Source of the DNA: an uncultured Microbacterium sp. | GTDB taxonomy: Bacteria; Actinomycetota; Actinomycetes; Actinomycetales; Microbacteriaceae | Length of the DNA: 64,000 nt | Assembly: GCA_913774665.1 (NCBI GenBank) | Contig: CAJYHN010000010.1 | Span: 496,001 to 560,000, forward strand | Reading direction: 5' to 3' | Shown here: positions 54,365 through 62,526 of the stretch, piece after piece | Position numbering within the stretch: the first letter of the stretch is position 1 | Layout of the letters: every line of letters starts with the position of its first letter | The notes under the pieces: generated by a model | The model's input: the letters and a program-made list of their open reading frames with translations, nothing else | Told to the model about the DNA's origin: nothing | Database searches by the model: none | Position numbers and translations under genes: made by a program

Positions 54365-55438
54365 TCACAGGTGCCGCAGATTCCCCTCGTCATCCGCGGT
54401 GACGAGCACCAAGAAGTCGACGACGAGCTGGGCGACCGCGCCCGCGTCGTCGAGCCCCCAATAGACCGGGTACTGGCCGTCGCCGTAACCGGATTCCGCG
54501 ACGATACCCACGTCACTCGAGCCGAGCGCGACCTCCTGCACGCTCGGCGACGGCGCGTACACGAAGTCCGTGAATGCCGCCGCCTTCGCCCGGCGACTCA
54601 TCGTCGCGTAGGCAGGCAGGTCGACGATGCAGGCCGAGCCGGCGTCGACGCCGAAGAAATGCCCCGGGCCGGTCGGCAGGTCGGCGGGATGCCAGGTCAC
54701 CGGCATCCGTTCGCTGAAGCGCACCCGCAGGGCGGCGTTGCGACCGAACCCGGTCACCCGCTCGACGGGGTACGACCCCGGGGCCACGCTGCGGGCGAGC
54801 GGACGCGCGTCGTCGTTGTCGTAGCCGAAGTCGAGCACCGCGAGCACACCCGAAGAAGTGACGAGCGTCCCCGCCGGCGAGACGTGCACCTCCGACGACT
54901 CCCCGCTACGCCGGTGGACGACCGCGCGCTCGGTGAAGTTGCGCACCTCGTCGAGGGCGCGTTGCTCGTCGGGCAGGTCGTCGAGGGGAGCATCCGGTGC
55001 CGCGTCGGCGGCGCGAACACGCGCCTGCTCCGGGGACGCGAAGGGGCTCCGCGGGTCCTCGAAGTGCTGCTCGATCGCGCTGATCTTCCACCCGCGCCCC
55101 TCACGTTCGAGGACGTACTCGTGCTTCTTGCGCGTCTGCGACTCGATCATCTCGGTCAGCACGAACGCGCGGTCGCCCTCGACCTCCGTCCGCACGATCC
55201 GTTCCACGGCGACTCCGTGACCCGGAGGAGTTCCGAAGGACGAGTCCAAGCGCACCCGCTCGCCCACGACGTGCTCGCGCGTCAGGGGGGCGACGAGCTC
55301 GCGCCACAGGGCGAACGCATCGCGCCTCGTGGACCGGTCCTCGAACACGGGCGCCGCCCGCCGCCACTGCGCGTCGTAGTCCTCGAGAAAGCGCTGCACG
55401 CGCTTCTCGGCCGCCTTCGCTCCGCGATCACCCCACAT
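54365..55438 (-). CDS. NTF2-like plus DUF4241 domain protein
   Basis: A 357-residue cytoplasmic protein. Residues 1-130 resemble an NTF2-fold immunity-type domain (HEYVLEREGRGWKISAIEQHF). Residues 165-350 form a DUF4241 domain (SYPVERVTGFGRNAALRVRFSE, FFGVDAGSACIVD, GYGDGQYPVYWGLDDAGAVAQLVVDF, quoted in pieces). DUF4241 and NTF2 immunity domains are often found in proteins that protect against polymorphic toxins. No toxin gene is adjacent, so this could be an orphan immunity gene or have a housekeeping role. TAGGCT six bases upstream suggests a leaderless message. Confidence 0.75.
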   Translation of the reverse strand: MWGDRGAKAAEKRVQRFLEDYDAQWRRAAPVFEDRSTRRDAFALWRELVAPLTREHVVGERVRLDSSFGTPPGHGVAVERIVRTEVEGDRAFVLTEMIESQTRKKHEYVLEREGRGWKISAIEQHFEDPRSPFASPEQARVRAADAAPDAPLDDLPDEQRALDEVRNFTERAVVHRRSGESSEVHVSPAGTLVTSSGVLAVLDFGYDNDDARPLARSVAPGSYPVERVTGFGRNAALRVRFSERMPVTWHPADLPTGPGHFFGVDAGSACIVDLPAYATMSRRAKAAAFTDFVYAPSPSVQEVALGSSDVGIVAESGYGDGQYPVYWGLDDAGAVAQLVVDFLVLVTADDEGNLRHL

Positions 55439-55450
55439 GCCGCCAGCCTA
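55439..55450 (-). promoter_or_regulatory. Leaderless -10 box (TAGGCT)
   Basis: On the minus strand TAGGCT (55445-55450) ends six bases before the ATG of the DUF4241 gene. The box overlaps the 3' end of the DUF429 gene upstream. Confidence 0.55.
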
Positions 55451-56197
55451 GGTGGCCGCGAGGGCCTCGAACGGTCCGTCCGGCAAGACGACCCAGCCCT
55501 CGCGTCGCGCGACAGAGAGCATCCCGGATGCCGGGCGCGCGAACGACCCGAGAGCCCCGGCGCGCGTGGCCAGAGCGGCGATGACGGCGTCGAACGCGTC
55601 GGCCTTCGAGATCGCGAGAGGACCGAACCCGCCGAGGTCGAGCCACGGCGCGCGCTGGCTCAGCGCGTCGAGCAGGACGGCCCGGCGGGTGGCATCCACT
55701 CGATATCCGCTCGTGTCGAAGCCCCAGAGGCGCAGCGACCCGCCGGGATAGACCTCGAAGAGACGCCCCTCGGCCGCGCGATCGACGGGGAATCCCCCCG
55801 CGGCCAGGCGACGCAGAAGACCCGCGCCGCGTAGCGCCGTGACCCCCAGCCGGTCGGTCGAGACGCTCAGCGGCCACCGACCGATGCGCTCGCGCACGAC
55901 GTGGTCCGTGTGGCGGTACACGAGCGGGCGGCGCCAGTCCGCTCCGCCGTCCACCGGTCCGAGCAGCGGGTCCACGTCAGCGTGGTGGGCCTGCACGAAG
56001 TCGACGAAGGCGTCGGGCCAGCCGAGGGGGCAGTCGACACCGAGCCAGGCATCGCCGGGCGAGACGGATGCCACGATGTCGGCATCCTGGATCCCGATCT
56101 CCACCCGCGTGAGCCGGGCCGCGCCGCCGGACCAGACCATCTCGGCGAGAGCGGTGCCGGGGGCTCCGGCCGCGAGGTCGACTCCGACGGTTCTCAT
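55448..56197 (-). CDS. DUF429-domain protein
   Basis: A 249-residue protein of the DUF429 family, which adopts an RNase-H-like fold. Visible family features are VGVDLA at the N-terminus, LGVDCPLGWPDAFVDF near residue 55, YRHTDHVVRERIG, and FEVYPGGSLRLWG, followed by KADAFDAVIAALATR. The Asp residues in GVD, GVDCP and ADAFDA fit an RNase-H-type metal site. The substrate is unknown. The start has TAGGCT seven bases upstream and no ribosome-binding site. Confidence 0.85.
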   Translation of the reverse strand: MRTVGVDLAAGAPGTALAEMVWSGGAARLTRVEIGIQDADIVASVSPGDAWLGVDCPLGWPDAFVDFVQAHHADVDPLLGPVDGGADWRRPLVYRHTDHVVRERIGRWPLSVSTDRLGVTALRGAGLLRRLAAGGFPVDRAAEGRLFEVYPGGSLRLWGFDTSGYRVDATRRAVLLDALSQRAPWLDLGGFGPLAISKADAFDAVIAALATRAGALGSFARPASGMLSVARREGWVVLPDGPFEALAAT

Positions 56198-56280
56198 CCC
56201 GTCGAGCCTACGCGCCGCCGCCGACCGCGCGGCCCGTCAAGACCTCGCCGAAAGGCCGCGCGACCTGGGAGGATCAGCAC

Positions 56281-56652
56281 ATGGCAGACGACGACCTCCC
56301 CGATTCGCTCGAACCGGCCGTCGACATTCCCCCGCGCAAGGAACCGCCTGCGCCCTCGACGCCGAAGGGCGACCTGCGCGCCGTGTCGATCGTCGCCATC
56401 GTCACGGGTGTCGTCGTCATCGCCTGGTACCTCTTCATCGCCACGGCGAGCGCGATCGCCGAGATCGACAACCTCCCGTTCATCCAGATCGGCATGTGGG
56501 TGCTGGCGGTGGTCTCGTTCGTGTGCGGCATCCTGAGCCTGAACGCGCGCATGGCGCGCGAGCTCGCCGCGGCGGGGTTCATCGCCGGGGTCGCCGCGGG
56601 GCTGCTTTCGGTGACGATCGGTCTGTTCAGCGGTCTCGAGCTGCTGGGCTGA
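56281..56652 (+). CDS. Small membrane protein of unknown function
   Basis: A 123-residue protein with a charged, Pro-rich cytosolic start (residues 1-36) and three hydrophobic helices (VSIVAIVTGVVVIAWYLFIA, IQIGMWVLAVVSFVCGILSL, FIAGVAAGLLSVTIGLFSGL). GGGAGGA precedes the ATG at a good distance. It stands alone, divergent from the DUF429 gene. No family recognised. Confidence 0.75.
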   Translation: MADDDLPDSLEPAVDIPPRKEPPAPSTPKGDLRAVSIVAIVTGVVVIAWYLFIATASAIAEIDNLPFIQIGMWVLAVVSFVCGILSLNARMARELAAAGFIAGVAAGLLSVTIGLFSGLELLG

Positions 56653-56689
56653 GCGGAATACCGCCCGACGCACGGCGGTTCTCGCTCCT

Positions 56690-57571
56690 ATGACGCCGGA
56701 TGCCGCTCTGGAACGCGCCCTGTCGAGCATCGATGTGCGGCCGGGTCACGCGTGGCGGCAACCGCTCGCCGCGGGCGACACCCTGTCGCTGAAACACGGC
56801 GAGGCAGCGATCGTCTACCTCCGCGACGGCGAGATCACCGGCCGCACGACAGCGCGCTCGGCCTGCACCGTCGATGCCTCGTCTGGTGAGGCGGCAACCC
56901 TCGACGGCAGCCGCACGTTGCTCTCGGGAGACGCCCTCATCTCGCTCGGGTGCCACGCCGTCGCCGTATCGTCGCAGTCGGGCGCCGAGGTGACGGTGGT
57001 GCCGCTCGAGGTCGTCCCCAGTCTCGACACGCGCGCTCTTCCGCCCCTGATCTTCGTCAGCGGTTTCGCCGGGGCCGAGCCGGCCGCCGCCGGACTCGCC
57101 GCTCACCTGGGTCTGCCGAAGCCGGGCTCCGGTCGCCAGGGCGATGAGACGATCTGCCGACTCATGGTCACGACCGTGCTGCTGTCGGCGCTGCGCGCAT
57201 GGGCCTCGTCCCAGCGCGAGGCGGCGTGGCCCCCGCTCAGCGACGACCCGTTCCTCTCGCGCGTGGTCACGGCCGTCGCCGACGACCCCGGGCGGGAGTG
57301 GACCCTCGACCAGCTCGCGGCGCTCGGGGCGATGTCGCGGTCGGTTTTCGCCGCGCGCTTCCGCGAGGTGTTCGGCACCTCGCCCGCCTCGTACGTGACC
57401 GACGTGCGCATGCGCCGGGCGAAGGAGCTCCTCGATGCCGGCACCTCGGTGTCGGAGACGTCGCGGTCGCTCGGATACGGCTCGGACGAGGGCTTCCGCC
57501 GGGGCTTCCGCCGTTACACCGGCGTCGCCCCCTCGGCCTGGCGCACCGCACGGCGGCCGTTGACGGTCTGA
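56690..57571 (+). CDS. AraC-family regulator with cupin_6-type sensor
   Basis: A 293-residue regulator. Residues 1-190 resemble a cupin sensor (LSLKHGEAAIVYLRDGE and a SGFAGAEP segment). Residues 195-290 hold two helix-turn-helix units: WTLDQLAALGAMSRSVFAARFREVFG, then SVSETSRSLGYGSDEGFRRGFRRYTGVAPSAWR, listed in fragments. It converges on an MFS exporter gene and very probably controls it, as similar AraC/MFS pairs do. The start lacks a good ribosome-binding site. Confidence 0.88.
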   Translation: MTPDAALERALSSIDVRPGHAWRQPLAAGDTLSLKHGEAAIVYLRDGEITGRTTARSACTVDASSGEAATLDGSRTLLSGDALISLGCHAVAVSSQSGAEVTVVPLEVVPSLDTRALPPLIFVSGFAGAEPAAAGLAAHLGLPKPGSGRQGDETICRLMVTTVLLSALRAWASSQREAAWPPLSDDPFLSRVVTAVADDPGREWTLDQLAALGAMSRSVFAARFREVFGTSPASYVTDVRMRRAKELLDAGTSVSETSRSLGYGSDEGFRRGFRRYTGVAPSAWRTARRPLTV

Positions 57572-57600
57572 GAGGAACGCCAGACGAGCGGCCCACCCAC

Positions 57601-57627
57601 GGCCTCCGCGGGGAGGTGCGGGAGGCC
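57601..57627. terminator. Possible bidirectional terminator
   Basis: GGCCTCC (57601-57607) pairs with GGAGGCC (57621-57627) in the gap between convergent araC-type and MFS genes, with partial pairing continuing outside (GCGGCC / GGCCGC). Stem strength is moderate. Confidence 0.45.
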
Positions 57628-57639
57628 GCCCGTCGCGAC

Positions 57640-58839
57640 TCAGACCGCGGCGGGGCGGCGTGAGCGCAGGGACAGCCCGAACAGCACGGCCCCGAGGATG
57701 AGGAGCGCGATGCCGATGGCATCCGCCGCGAACACCCCGGCCGCGTCGACGAGGATGCCGCCGGCTCCCGCCGCGATCGTGATCGCGAGCTGGAAACCGG
57801 TGACGACCAGACTGCCGCCCGCCTCGAGACGGTCGGGCATGAAGTGCCCCACCCAGGTGTTCACGATGATCAGCCACGACGAGAAGAAGAAGCCCCACAC
57901 CAGCACGGCTGCCGCCACCGCGGCGAGAGACCCGGGCAGAAGGGCGACAGTCGCGATCGCGAGGGCGATCGCGAGGGGGCCGATGACAGCGAGGCGGGCG
58001 AACGCCCGGTCGACGACCATGCCGACCGCGATGTTGCCGACGAACCCGCCGACGCCGAGCAGGGCGAGCAGCAGCACGATCGTGGAGGCATCGACGTCGG
58101 GGATGCGCTCGAGCGAGAGGCGCACGTAGGTGTAGGCGAGGAAGTGGCCGAGCACGACGAGCACGTGACCCGTCATGCCACCGAAGACGCCGGGCCGGCG
58201 CAGGGTGTCGCCGAGGATGCGCAGGCTCGACGCCGCCGCCGGAGGCACGGGCGGCAGCATCACCCGCACGGCGACGCCGACGAGGGCGCTCGCGACGGCG
58301 ATGAGCAGGAACGCGAGCCGCCAGTCGAGCGCCTCGCTGAGGGCGACGCCGATCGGCACACCCGCGACGGTCGCGAGCGACAGCCCCGCCGAACCGAACA
58401 TCATCGCCCGTCCGATGCGGTCGGGGCTCGACAGGCGCGCGGCCACGGTGATCGACATCGACCAGAACGCGCTGATGGCGGCGCCCAGCAGGAAGCGCGC
58501 GAGGAGGATCGCGGGCAGGCTCGGGGCGATCGCGACGACGAGGCTCGACACCGCGGCCGACGACGCCGCGGCGACCAGGAGCGAGCGGCGATCGAGCCGC
58601 GGCAGCAGCAGCCCCACGGTCGGCGCGAACAACAGACCCGCGAGGGCGGTGACGGTGACGGTCTGGCCCGCTTGCCCGGGCGTCACGCCGAGGGCGGCGG
58701 CCATCTCGGTGAGAACACCGTTGGGCAGGAACTCCGCCGTGACGAGCAGGAAGCTCAGCAGCATCACGACGACGAGTCCGCCGTAACGCATCACGGGGAC
58801 CCCCGCGACGGGGGTGGGAACGGGAGCGGTGGTGGTCAT
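57640..58839 (-). CDS. MFS transporter (arabinose-efflux / DHA1 type)
   Basis: A 399-residue twelve-helix transporter of the AraJ/DHA1 type. It has LLSFLLVTAEFLPNGVLTEMAAALGVTPGQAG at the N-terminus, the motif-A-like LLLPRLDRRSLL, and the motif-C region FGSAGLSLATVAGVPIGVAL (GxxxGPxxGG-like). The ATG chosen is preceded by GGAGC; the frame is open for 18 codons upstream, which would add an unlikely polar extension. Expected role is drug or sugar efflux, under the neighbouring AraC-type regulator. Confidence 0.88.
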   Translation of the reverse strand: MTTTAPVPTPVAGVPVMRYGGLVVVMLLSFLLVTAEFLPNGVLTEMAAALGVTPGQAGQTVTVTALAGLLFAPTVGLLLPRLDRRSLLVAAASSAAVSSLVVAIAPSLPAILLARFLLGAAISAFWSMSITVAARLSSPDRIGRAMMFGSAGLSLATVAGVPIGVALSEALDWRLAFLLIAVASALVGVAVRVMLPPVPPAAASSLRILGDTLRRPGVFGGMTGHVLVVLGHFLAYTYVRLSLERIPDVDASTIVLLLALLGVGGFVGNIAVGMVVDRAFARLAVIGPLAIALAIATVALLPGSLAAVAAAVLVWGFFFSSWLIIVNTWVGHFMPDRLEAGGSLVVTGFQLAITIAAGAGGILVDAAGVFAADAIGIALLILGAVLFGLSLRSRRPAAV

Positions 58840-58918
58840 GCTCCGATGCTCGTCCGACGCCGGAGCGGGCGCCCGACCGTTCGTCCGCGGCATCCGACCG
58901 ATCGTCCGGGCGAGGCGA

Positions 58919-60001
58919 TCACCCCGTGAACGGCCTCCCCACGTACCGTGCGGCCGGGCGGATGATCTTGGGGTCGGCCGCCTGCTCGAGCACGTGAGCG
59001 GTCCAGCCGATCGTGCGGGCCAGAGCGAAGGTGGGCGTGAACATCGCGCGCGGGATTCCGCACTGCTCCATCACCACGGCGGCGTAGAACTCGACGTTGG
59101 CGTGCAGCGGGCGCTCGGGCCGGCGTTCCGCGAGCTGCCGCTCCGCCTCCCGCTGGAAGGCCAGGGCCTGGGCGACGCGGTCTCCGCCGAGCCCTTCGGC
59201 GACCCCGCGGAGCAGCTCTGAGCGAGGGTCGCTCGTGCGGTAGACCGCGTGCCCGAAGCCCATCAGACGCCGCCCCGCGGCGAGCTCCCTCGAGATCCAG
59301 GGGGCCGGGTCGTCGCCGGCGCGGTCGAGGCTGTCGAGGGCGCGAGCCGGGGCTCCGCCGTGCAGCGGGCCCGAGAGGGCGCCGAGCGCTCCGGTGAGGC
59401 AGGATGCCATATCGGCCCCGGTCGACGCGATGACCCGGGCCGTGAAGGTCGAGGCGTTGAAGCCGTGGTCCATCGCCGCGACGAGATACGCCGTCAGTGC
59501 GCGGACGTGTTCCGGGTCGGGCTCACGGCCCGTCACGCGCTGGAGGTAGTCGGCCACGACGCCTCGTCCGCTCGGGGCCCCGGGCGCAAGGGCGAGCGGT
59601 GCCACCGCGGCGAAGGCGATCGCCTCGTCGAGCCGCGCGTCGGGCTCGAAGTCGTACAGCGGTCCGGACGAACGGGCGGATGCCGCGAGCGTCCACACCG
59701 CGCGCAGGGCGGCGAGCGGCTGCTCGGTGCGGGCCGTGACCGCGGCGATCAACTCGGGCAGGGCGGGATCGGCCTGGGCCGCCGAGACGCGAGCGGCGAA
59801 GAGGGCTCGGGTCGCGGCATCCGGAAGCTCTCCGACCACCAGCAGGTGCCAGACGTCCTCGAAGGACCTCGTGCGGGCTAGATCCACCGCCGAGAAGCCG
59901 CGGTAGTGGTAGATGCCGGCGTCGCCGTCGACGTCGCTGATTCTCGTCTCGGCCGCGACGACGCCGTTGAGGCCGCGGGGTACTTCGATCAGGTCGCTCA
60001 T
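58919..60001 (-). CDS. citA: Citrate synthase (CitA/citrate synthase 2 type)
   Basis: A 360-residue citrate synthase of the short actinobacterial type. Catalytic His residues are in [14 protein letters not shown] and [13 protein letters not shown]. At the third catalytic position it has Glu in [11 protein letters not shown] in place of the usual Asp; from memory Glu is normal for mycobacterial CitA-type enzymes. It starts [21 protein letters not shown], as in that group. It condenses oxaloacetate with acetyl-CoA, or propionyl-CoA as methylcitrate synthase. It is divergent from a second, HTH-fused citrate synthase with 52 bases between. Confidence 0.88.
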   Translation of the reverse strand: MSDLIEVPRGLNGVVAAETRISDVDGDAGIYHYRGFSAVDLARTRSFEDVWHLLVVGELPDAATRALFAARVSAAQADPALPELIAAVTARTEQPLAALRAVWTLAASARSSGPLYDFEPDARLDEAIAFAAVAPLALAPGAPSGRGVVADYLQRVTGREPDPEHVRALTAYLVAAMDHGFNASTFTARVIASTGADMASCLTGALGALSGPLHGGAPARALDSLDRAGDDPAPWISRELAAGRRLMGFGHAVYRTSDPRSELLRGVAEGLGGDRVAQALAFQREAERQLAERRPERPLHANVEFYAAVVMEQCGIPRAMFTPTFALARTIGWTAHVLEQAADPKIIRPAARYVGRPFTG

Positions 60002-60033
60002 GCGCCCAGTGTGCGAACATGACGAACACAGCG

Positions 60034-60043
60034 TCAACGTTGA
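60034..60043. promoter_or_regulatory. Palindrome in the divergent citrate-synthase promoter
   Basis: TCAACGTTGA is a perfect 10-bp palindrome in the 52-base gap between the two divergent citrate-synthase genes. The gap also has the near-direct repeat CGAACATGACGAACACA (about 60014-60030). Either could bind a regulator of both promoters, for instance the HTH-carrying enzyme itself. Confidence 0.5.
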
Positions 60044-60053
60044 TCGGATCAAG

Positions 60054-61235
60054 ATGAGCCCGCCTCCTCCCCGTCTTTCCGCCGCGCAGGTGGCCGCCCG
60101 CCTCGGCGTCAAACCCGAGACCGTCTACGCGTACGTGTCGCGCGGCCTCCTCCACCGCGAACGCGACGCCCGCGGCTCGACCTTCGACGCTCTCGAGGTC
60201 GAGGCATTCGCCGCGGGACGCCGCCGCACGGCCGCCCGCGTGCCGTCCCACCCCACGACGGGCATGCCCCTCGGCGTCGTCCAGACCGACGTCGCCGACA
60301 TCGAGGACGACGAGCTGATGTACCGCGGGCGTCGGGCCCGCGACCTGATGAATCAGCCGTTCGCAGAGGTCGTGGCGTGGCTGTGGGACGCGGAACGCAT
60401 CGACGCCCCCGACCCCGCGATCGGCAGCGCCCGGGCCATGGTCGAGGCCCTTCCGCTCCACGCGGGGCCGATGGACCGGCTCCGCGCCGCGTTGACCGGC
60501 TTCACCGCCGACGACCCGTTGCGCTACGACGCCTCGGCCGCCTCCGCCCATCGCATCGGCTGGACGCTCCTCACGGGGCTGCCCGTCGCTCTGGGCGGGC
60601 GTCCGCATTCCGATCTCGCGCGCTCGCTCACGAGCACGTGGACCACGACCGCCGGTGACGCGACGATCACCGCCGTCAACGCCGCGCTGGTCCTCGCCAT
60701 CGACCACGACCTGGCGGTCTCGACGTTCGCCGCGCGCGTCGCGGCTTCGGCGCGCGCCGACGGTTACGCCGCCGTCAGCGCCGCCCTCGGCGCGGCCGAT
60801 TCCCCGCTGCACATCTCCGCCGCGACCCGGACCGCGCGACTCCTCGCCCGCGTGCACCGCGGTCAGGAGCCCGAGCGGGCGCTGACCGATGCGCTGCAGG
60901 AGGGAAATGGCATCCCGGGCTTCGGACATCCCCTCTACGCCGGGGGCGACGACCGGGCAGCGGCCCTGTTGCCGCTCCTCGCGGAGCTCCCCGACGGGGA
61001 TCGGACGATGGATGCCGTGCGGCGATTGTCCGCGGTCGTCGCCGACCGGGCGGGGTTGCGGCCCAACGTGGATCTCGCTCTGGCGGCGGTGGCATCCGGA
61101 GCCCGACTTCCCGAGGACGCGGCGAGCACGATCTTCGTACTGGGGCGGATCGCGGGATGGATCGCGCACATCGCCGCGGAGTACGCCGAGCCCGCGATGC
61201 GACTGCGCCCGCGCGGAGAGTATGTGGGGCCGTGA
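60054..61235 (+). CDS. Citrate synthase with N-terminal helix-turn-helix
   Basis: A 393-residue fusion. Residues 7-40 are a MerR/excisionase-like helix-turn-helix ([29 protein letters not shown], split here at the turn) with a short wing ([17 protein letters not shown]). Residues 75-390 are a citrate-synthase domain. Catalytic His residues are in [15 protein letters not shown] and [10 protein letters not shown], and Asp in [11 protein letters not shown]. The loop after the first His departs from the usual GPLHGGA. It may be active, a DNA-binding metabolic sensor, or both. Fusions of this form occur in other actinobacteria. Confidence 0.85.
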   Translation: MSPPPPRLSAAQVAARLGVKPETVYAYVSRGLLHRERDARGSTFDALEVEAFAAGRRRTAARVPSHPTTGMPLGVVQTDVADIEDDELMYRGRRARDLMNQPFAEVVAWLWDAERIDAPDPAIGSARAMVEALPLHAGPMDRLRAALTGFTADDPLRYDASAASAHRIGWTLLTGLPVALGGRPHSDLARSLTSTWTTTAGDATITAVNAALVLAIDHDLAVSTFAARVAASARADGYAAVSAALGAADSPLHISAATRTARLLARVHRGQEPERALTDALQEGNGIPGFGHPLYAGGDDRAAALLPLLAELPDGDRTMDAVRRLSAVVADRAGLRPNVDLALAAVASGARLPEDAASTIFVLGRIAGWIAHIAAEYAEPAMRLRPRGEYVGP

Positions 61236-61243
61236 GGCTGGCT

Positions 61244-61267
61244 CCTAGCCATCTTCCTGGCTAGGAT
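61244..61267 (+). promoter_or_regulatory. Toxin-antitoxin operator overlapping the -10
   Basis: CCTAGCCA (61244-61251) and TGGCTAGG (61258-61265) form a perfect 8-6-8 inverted repeat. The -10 box TAGGAT (61262-61267) overlaps its right arm and lies six bases from the antitoxin ATG. This is the usual layout for antitoxin autorepression, combined with a leaderless start. Confidence 0.8.
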
Positions 61268-61273
61268 GCCGAC

Positions 61274-61525
61274 ATGATGTACAACGTCCTGGAGGCGCGA
61301 AACAACCTCTCCCAGCTCATCGCCGATGCCGAGTCGGGCGTCGAGGTGACGATTGCTCGACGAGGTGTTCCCGTCGCCAAGATCGTGCCGATCGACTACC
61401 TGCCCGAGCGCGCGGGCAACGCTTTCGCGCAGTGGCTGGAGAAGAACCCCCTGACGCCCGAGCGCGCCCGCCCGGTGGACGAGATCGAGGCGATCATCGC
61501 CGAGAACCGGGCCGCCGGGGCGTGA
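61274..61525 (+). CDS. Phd/YefM-type antitoxin
   Basis: An 83-residue antitoxin. The N-terminal half is the Phd/YefM DNA-binding fold (YNVLEARNNLSQLIADAESGVEVTIARRGVPVAKIVP, residues 3-39, quoted in part by position), the C-terminal half a toxin-neutralising tail (PVDEIEAIIAENRA). It should bind the inverted repeat just upstream and repress the module. Two adjacent ATGs open the frame; either may be used. Its stop overlaps the toxin GTG (GTGA). Confidence 0.9.
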   Translation: MMYNVLEARNNLSQLIADAESGVEVTIARRGVPVAKIVPIDYLPERAGNAFAQWLEKNPLTPERARPVDEIEAIIAENRAAGA

Positions 61526-61935
61526 TCTACGTGGACAGTTGTCTGGTGATCTATGCGGTCGAGCGCGACGACGAGGTCGGTGAGCGCACACGCGCCACCC
61601 TCGCTCGCGCCGACGAGCCCCTCGCGACGAGCCCCCTGGTCATGATGGAGGCGTTGGTGAAGCCGATGCGGGCGAGCGATGCCGAGGCGCAGCTGACCCT
61701 GTGGAGCGCTTTCGATGCCTTCGAGCTTCTTCCGGCCGACCCCGACGCGTTCCTGGACGCCGCGCTGCTGCGTGCTCGCCACCGCGGGCTGAAAACGGCC
61801 GACGCCCTGCACCTCGCGATCGCCCGCCAGGCCGGATGCACGGCGCTGTGGACGAACGACTCGCGCCTGTCGGTCGCGTCCGGAGGCCTCGCCATCGACA
61901 TTCTCAACGATGCCGATGCGGGCCGGGCCGCCTGA
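61522..61935 (+). CDS. PIN-domain toxin (VapC-like RNase)
   Basis: A 137-residue PIN-domain protein. The acidic metal site is formed by Asp5 (IYVDSCLVIYAVE), Glu in MMEALV, Asp in KTADALHLAIA and Asp in WTNDSRL. Known VapC toxins cleave tRNA or rRNA when freed from antitoxin. It begins with GTG overlapping the antitoxin stop, and its own stop overlaps the next start (TGATG). The Phd-type antitoxin with a PIN toxin is a common mixed pairing. Confidence 0.92.
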   Translation: MIYVDSCLVIYAVERDDEVGERTRATLARADEPLATSPLVMMEALVKPMRASDAEAQLTLWSAFDAFELLPADPDAFLDAALLRARHRGLKTADALHLAIARQAGCTALWTNDSRLSVASGGLAIDILNDADAGRAA

Positions 61936-62393
61936 TGCGCCGCACCGCGGCCCTCGTCATCGCCGCCCTCTGCGTCTCGCTGTCCGCCTGCTCCGCCCCC
62001 GCGCCCGAGCCGCGAATCGCGGCGAAGCACGGCGATGGGCGCCTTCGCACCGACCTCGCCCCCCTCGCCGAGAGATATCCGCAGCTCGCGGCCGCCGAGT
62101 CGGTCGAGTGGATGGGCGGCACGCTCGGCTCGAGCGATGCCGGCCCCTCCACGTACTGGGTCGACGTGATCGCGGTCATGCCGGAGTCCGAGATCGACGT
62201 CTATCGATCCACCGCGGACCTCGTGAGAGTCGATCCGCCCACCCTCATCGAGGACCTCGCGCCGAAGCTCCCGACCGGTCCGTTCGAAGGAAGCCCGGAG
62301 CTCGACGACCTGTTCTCGTCGGGCGGTCACGGCGCGACGGTCGCCATCGACCCGCAGAAGCGCACGGTGGTGATGTCGGGGGTCTTCGACTGA
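61935..62393 (+). CDS. Hypothetical lipoprotein coupled to the toxin gene
   Basis: A 152-residue protein with a lipoprotein signal (AALVIAALCVSLSACSAP, lipobox LSAC). The mature part has no known domain; WMGGTLGSSDAGPSTYWVDVIAVMPESEI is its most ordered-looking segment, given here by its region 55-85. Its ATG overlaps the toxin stop by one base (TGATG). Being third in a toxin-antitoxin transcript is unusual for a lipoprotein; this may be a chance insertion of the module upstream of it. The 133 bases after it hold no recognised gene. Confidence 0.75.
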   Translation: MRRTAALVIAALCVSLSACSAPAPEPRIAAKHGDGRLRTDLAPLAERYPQLAAAESVEWMGGTLGSSDAGPSTYWVDVIAVMPESEIDVYRSTADLVRVDPPTLIEDLAPKLPTGPFEGSPELDDLFSSGGHGATVAIDPQKRTVVMSGVFD

Positions 62394-62526
62394 CTCTCAG
62401 CCCCTCGCCGCCCCGACGAGCGCGAGGACGCTGCTCAACCCCTCGGGCGTTCCCGGCCAGTGGCGCTCGATGGCCGGCATCCGGGCATGACGGATGGCGC
62501 AGGGCGATCGCGCGGGCATGGCCCGC

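Noticed and set aside
58919-60001. Loss of the catalytic Asp in the CitA-type citrate synthase
   Set aside because: The residue is Glu (NVEFYAAVV), but from memory this is usual for actinobacterial CitA enzymes, so it is not a sign of inactivation.
62397-62526. A short minus-strand frame after the mobA fusion as a gene
   Set aside because: About 40 codons without ribosome-binding site or recognisable sequence; it could equally be untranslated sequence.
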